From Marnyiella aurantia (GTDB lineage Bacteria; Bacteroidota; Bacteroidia; Flavobacteriales; Weeksellaceae), in contig NZ_CP059472.1 of assembly GCF_014041915.1 (NCBI RefSeq), forward strand, positions 1-64,000: a stretch of DNA of 64,000 bases, given 5' to 3'. The position numbers were made by a program, and so were the translations under genes. Positions 62,189 through 64,000 of this stretch are shown piece by piece (position 1 is the first letter of the stretch; every line of letters starts with the position of its first letter). Below the pieces are notes generated by a model. It did no database searches. It was not told where the DNA came from and worked only from the letters and a program-made list of their open reading frames with translations.

Positions 62189-63214
62189 ATGACCAATAGA
62201 AAAAGTACACCTTTAAAATACTCTTCCTCCGTTATACGTGGCGCGGTGGGTTCCCTGGTTCTTGTTTTCTCACTTAGTTTTCTGCAAAACTGTACTAAAG
62301 AAGATAAGAATATTTGGGACATCGAAATTGAGCAGCCTGCAGGTAAAATCATAATCACCGATATTTCTAAAGAGTTTTTTGCCCCAGACGTTAGTATGGA
62401 GCAGTTTAAGCAAAAATATCCCTGGTTTCAGGGTTCTGTGAGCGACGAAGATTTTGTTAAACGTCGGAATAATCCGGAGGAGGCGAAACTTTACCGTGAA
62501 GCTGCCGCAAAGGTGGATCTTAACCTTTTGGGAACCGACCTGGCAGGTCTTTTCGCCCGGGTGAAATATCATTTTCCAAATTTTGCAAACCCTAAAGTCT
62601 ATACTTTTTCGTCCAGCACGCAGATGTATGAGGAGCCAGTTATCTATGACCCTCAGCAGGGTTTTCTTTTCATCGATATTTCAGGATTCATGGGGTCTAA
62701 AAATGAATATTACAAAGGAATTGAAGAGTACTTCAAGGTATCTATGAATGCCGAAAACATCATCCCGAAAACATCAGAAGCCATTGCAATAAGCATCGTA
62801 CCTTTTGACAAAACTTCGCAGAAATTTCTGGATCAGATGGTGTATAACGGCAAAATTATGACTTTGCAGGATGCTTTCCTTCCTCATTTGCCGGATCATC
62901 TTAAAATGAACGCTACGGCAGAACAATATGAATGGAGCAGTGCCAGCGAAGTGAGTATCTGGGATTATTTCATCGAGAATGATTATCTGTTCAGCCCGGA
63001 CCCGCGCCTTACGGAAAGATTTATTAACCCGGGACCGTTCTCAAAATTCTATACTGATGTAGATAAGCAGTCGTCGCCGAGGGTCGGTGTTTTCACAGGT
63101 TGGCAAATCTGCAGAAAATTTTATGAGAAGAACCCCAAAACTCCGATTAGCGATTTTCTGGCGATGAGCGCTACGGATTTATTTAACAAATCAGAATACA
63201 AACCTAAAAATTAA
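62189..63214 (+). CDS. gldB: Gliding-motility lipoprotein GldB
   Basis: An outer-envelope lipoprotein first found as essential for Flavobacterium gliding. The 341-residue protein has a signal with lipobox (LSFLQNC, about Cys35) and the GldB body: VSMEQFKQKYPWFQGSVSDE, FLFIDISGFMGSKNEYYKGI, LPDHLKMNATAEQYEW and VFTGWQICRKFYEKNP. The ATG at 62189 is used; a TTG lies 12 bases before it. gldC follows after 51 bases. Its presence together with the T9SS substrate at 54.1 kb suggests an active gliding/type IX apparatus, though homologues also occur in non-gliding Chryseobacterium. Confidence 0.93.
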   Translation: MTNRKSTPLKYSSSVIRGAVGSLVLVFSLSFLQNCTKEDKNIWDIEIEQPAGKIIITDISKEFFAPDVSMEQFKQKYPWFQGSVSDEDFVKRRNNPEEAKLYREAAAKVDLNLLGTDLAGLFARVKYHFPNFANPKVYTFSSSTQMYEEPVIYDPQQGFLFIDISGFMGSKNEYYKGIEEYFKVSMNAENIIPKTSEAIAISIVPFDKTSQKFLDQMVYNGKIMTLQDAFLPHLPDHLKMNATAEQYEWSSASEVSIWDYFIENDYLFSPDPRLTERFINPGPFSKFYTDVDKQSSPRVGVFTGWQICRKFYEKNPKTPISDFLAMSATDLFNKSEYKPKN

Positions 63215-63265
63215 TGCGGGATCGGTTCTCAGTCACATACAGAGAATTCCCCCGAAAATTATACA

Positions 63266-63592
63266 ATGAAGAAGACTCAAATCATATTAGATGTGGAATT
63301 GGATGAAAACCATATTCCCGAAAAAATGACCTGGAATGCCCAGGACGGTGGCATCCAGGCCCAGGAAACCAAAGCTGCAATGATTTCCGTTTGGGATGAC
63401 AAAACTATGGAAGCATTAAGAATAGACCTTTGGACAAAGGAAATGCCTGTAGACCAAATGAAAATGTTCCTGCACCAGATGCTTATCTCACTCAGCAACA
63501 CCTATAAAACGGCCACAGGTGAAGAAGATGTAGCCCAGTGGATGGAGGAAATGGCCGAAGAATTTGCCGTGAAATCAGCGATTAAAATGTAA
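63266..63592 (+). CDS. gldC: Gliding-motility protein GldC
   Basis: A 108-residue cytoplasmic protein that pairs with gldB in Bacteroidetes and is needed for full gliding in F. johnsoniae. Family features: DVELDENHIPEKMTWNAQDG, AAMISVWDDKTMEALRIDLW, MFLHQMLISLSNTYKTAT. No enzymatic motif; exact biochemical role unknown. It is in the same transcript as gldB. Confidence 0.93.
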   Translation: MKKTQIILDVELDENHIPEKMTWNAQDGGIQAQETKAAMISVWDDKTMEALRIDLWTKEMPVDQMKMFLHQMLISLSNTYKTATGEEDVAQWMEEMAEEFAVKSAIKM

Positions 63593-63690
63593 TACCGGCA
63601 GGATAATCACGTCAGCTAAACTGTGGCACTTCTTTTCCTGATCACCCAATCATCGCATTGTCAAATTAGTAAATCAGCAAATTAACAGAT

Positions 63691-64000
63691 ATGAATTTCA
63701 ACACTAAAGTAATACACGGCGGACAGCAGCATGAACCTACTACAGGTTCTGTAAATGTTCCGGTTTTTTTAACATCTACTTTTGCCCAGACCTCTCCGGG
63801 TGTGCATTCCGGATATGAATATTCCAGAGCAGCCAATCCAACAAGACAGGCTTTGGAGGACAGTCTTGCCAGCATTGAGAACGGTGCCCGCGGTTTGGCT
63901 TTCGGCTCCGGTCTTGCTGCGATAGACTGTGTTTTAAAACTTCTCAATCCCGGCGACGAGATTATTGCTGTAGATGATCTTTATGGCGGAACTTACCGAA
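63691..64000 (+). CDS. Cystathionine gamma-synthase/lyase family enzyme (cut by window end)
   Basis: The first 103 codons of a PLP enzyme of the Cys/Met metabolism family, truncated at the window edge. The start MNFNTKVIHGGQQHEPTTGS is typical, followed by VPVFLTSTFAQ, YEYSRAANPTRQALEDSLAS (substrate-binding Tyr-x-Arg), and AFGSGLAAIDCVLKLLNPGD with DDLYGGTYR. It is probably MetB-like, joining O-succinyl- or O-acetylhomoserine to cysteine, but gamma-lyase is equally possible without the C-terminal half. Confidence 0.9.
   Translation, partial: MNFNTKVIHGGQQHEPTTGSVNVPVFLTSTFAQTSPGVHSGYEYSRAANPTRQALEDSLASIENGARGLAFGSGLAAIDCVLKLLNPGDEIIAVDDLYGGTYR

Noticed and set aside
1-64000. CRISPR arrays, rRNA and tRNA genes
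   Set aside because: No regularly spaced repeats, no rRNA sequence and no cloverleaf with a T-arm consensus were found in the gaps by eye.

Overview
The window is chromosomal DNA of a flavobacterium, most likely the Chryseobacterium/Kaistella/Elizabethkingia group (Weeksellaceae). Evidence: promoters of the Bacteroidetes type (TTG, about 20 bp, TAnnTTTG) and no Shine-Dalgarno dependence; gldB and gldC beside nadE; a type IX secretion (T9SS) type B sorting domain; a PafA-type alkaline phosphatase with the Elizabethkingia PafA catalytic residues offset by one; and EpsC-type serine acetyltransferase, type-3 malate dehydrogenase and DUF808 proteins. No rRNA, tRNA or CRISPR array was recognised.

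Layout. 0-10 kb: dnaA, a low-molecular-weight phosphatase, an RsmI-like methyltransferase, an alanine/glycine symporter, metG, pirin, an FMN reductase and a DUF808 membrane protein. 10-17 kb: a purine cluster purM-purN-purH-purD-guaA, with a structured leader before purM and a repeat-filled gap between purN and purH. 17-30 kb: patatin and lipoprotein pair, DEAD-box helicase, uvrA, GNAT, gyrA, a TPR protein, an MntR/DtxR regulator and a threonine aldolase. 30.5-33.9 kb: an accessory island with a YefM-YoeB toxin-antitoxin pair and its TGTACA operator, an orphan small protein, and two AT-rich genes (DUF695/RraB-like and membrane-TPR) arranged like integron cassettes around a 131-bp attC-like dyad. 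34-45 kb: pruA, fabH, corA, a membrane patatin, holB, an outer-membrane barrel with lptC, anmK and ndpA.

45.8-50.4 kb is a compact operon: bacteriophytochrome histidine kinase, heme oxygenase (makes the biliverdin chromophore), a catalase-like protein and a Nei/Fpg-type DNA glycosylase. It reads as a light-sensing unit joined to peroxide and oxidised-base protection. 50-53 kb holds cysK, cysE and mdh.

53.4-58.5 kb, between mdh and pafA, is a second accessory island. It contains an IS1182-family transposase relic, a T9SS type B secreted protein, an internally deleted IS3-family element, and a cholesterol-dependent-cytolysin superfamily protein with no visible secretion signal and no undecapeptide. 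After pafA come a membrane-anchored barnase-like ribonuclease with its barstar inhibitor, nadE, gldB, gldC and the start of a cystathionine gamma-synthase gene cut by the window end.

The most notable items are the phytochrome/heme oxygenase/catalase-like/glycosylase operon, the cytolysin homologue in its IS-scarred island, and the attC-like cassette arrangement without an integrase in view.
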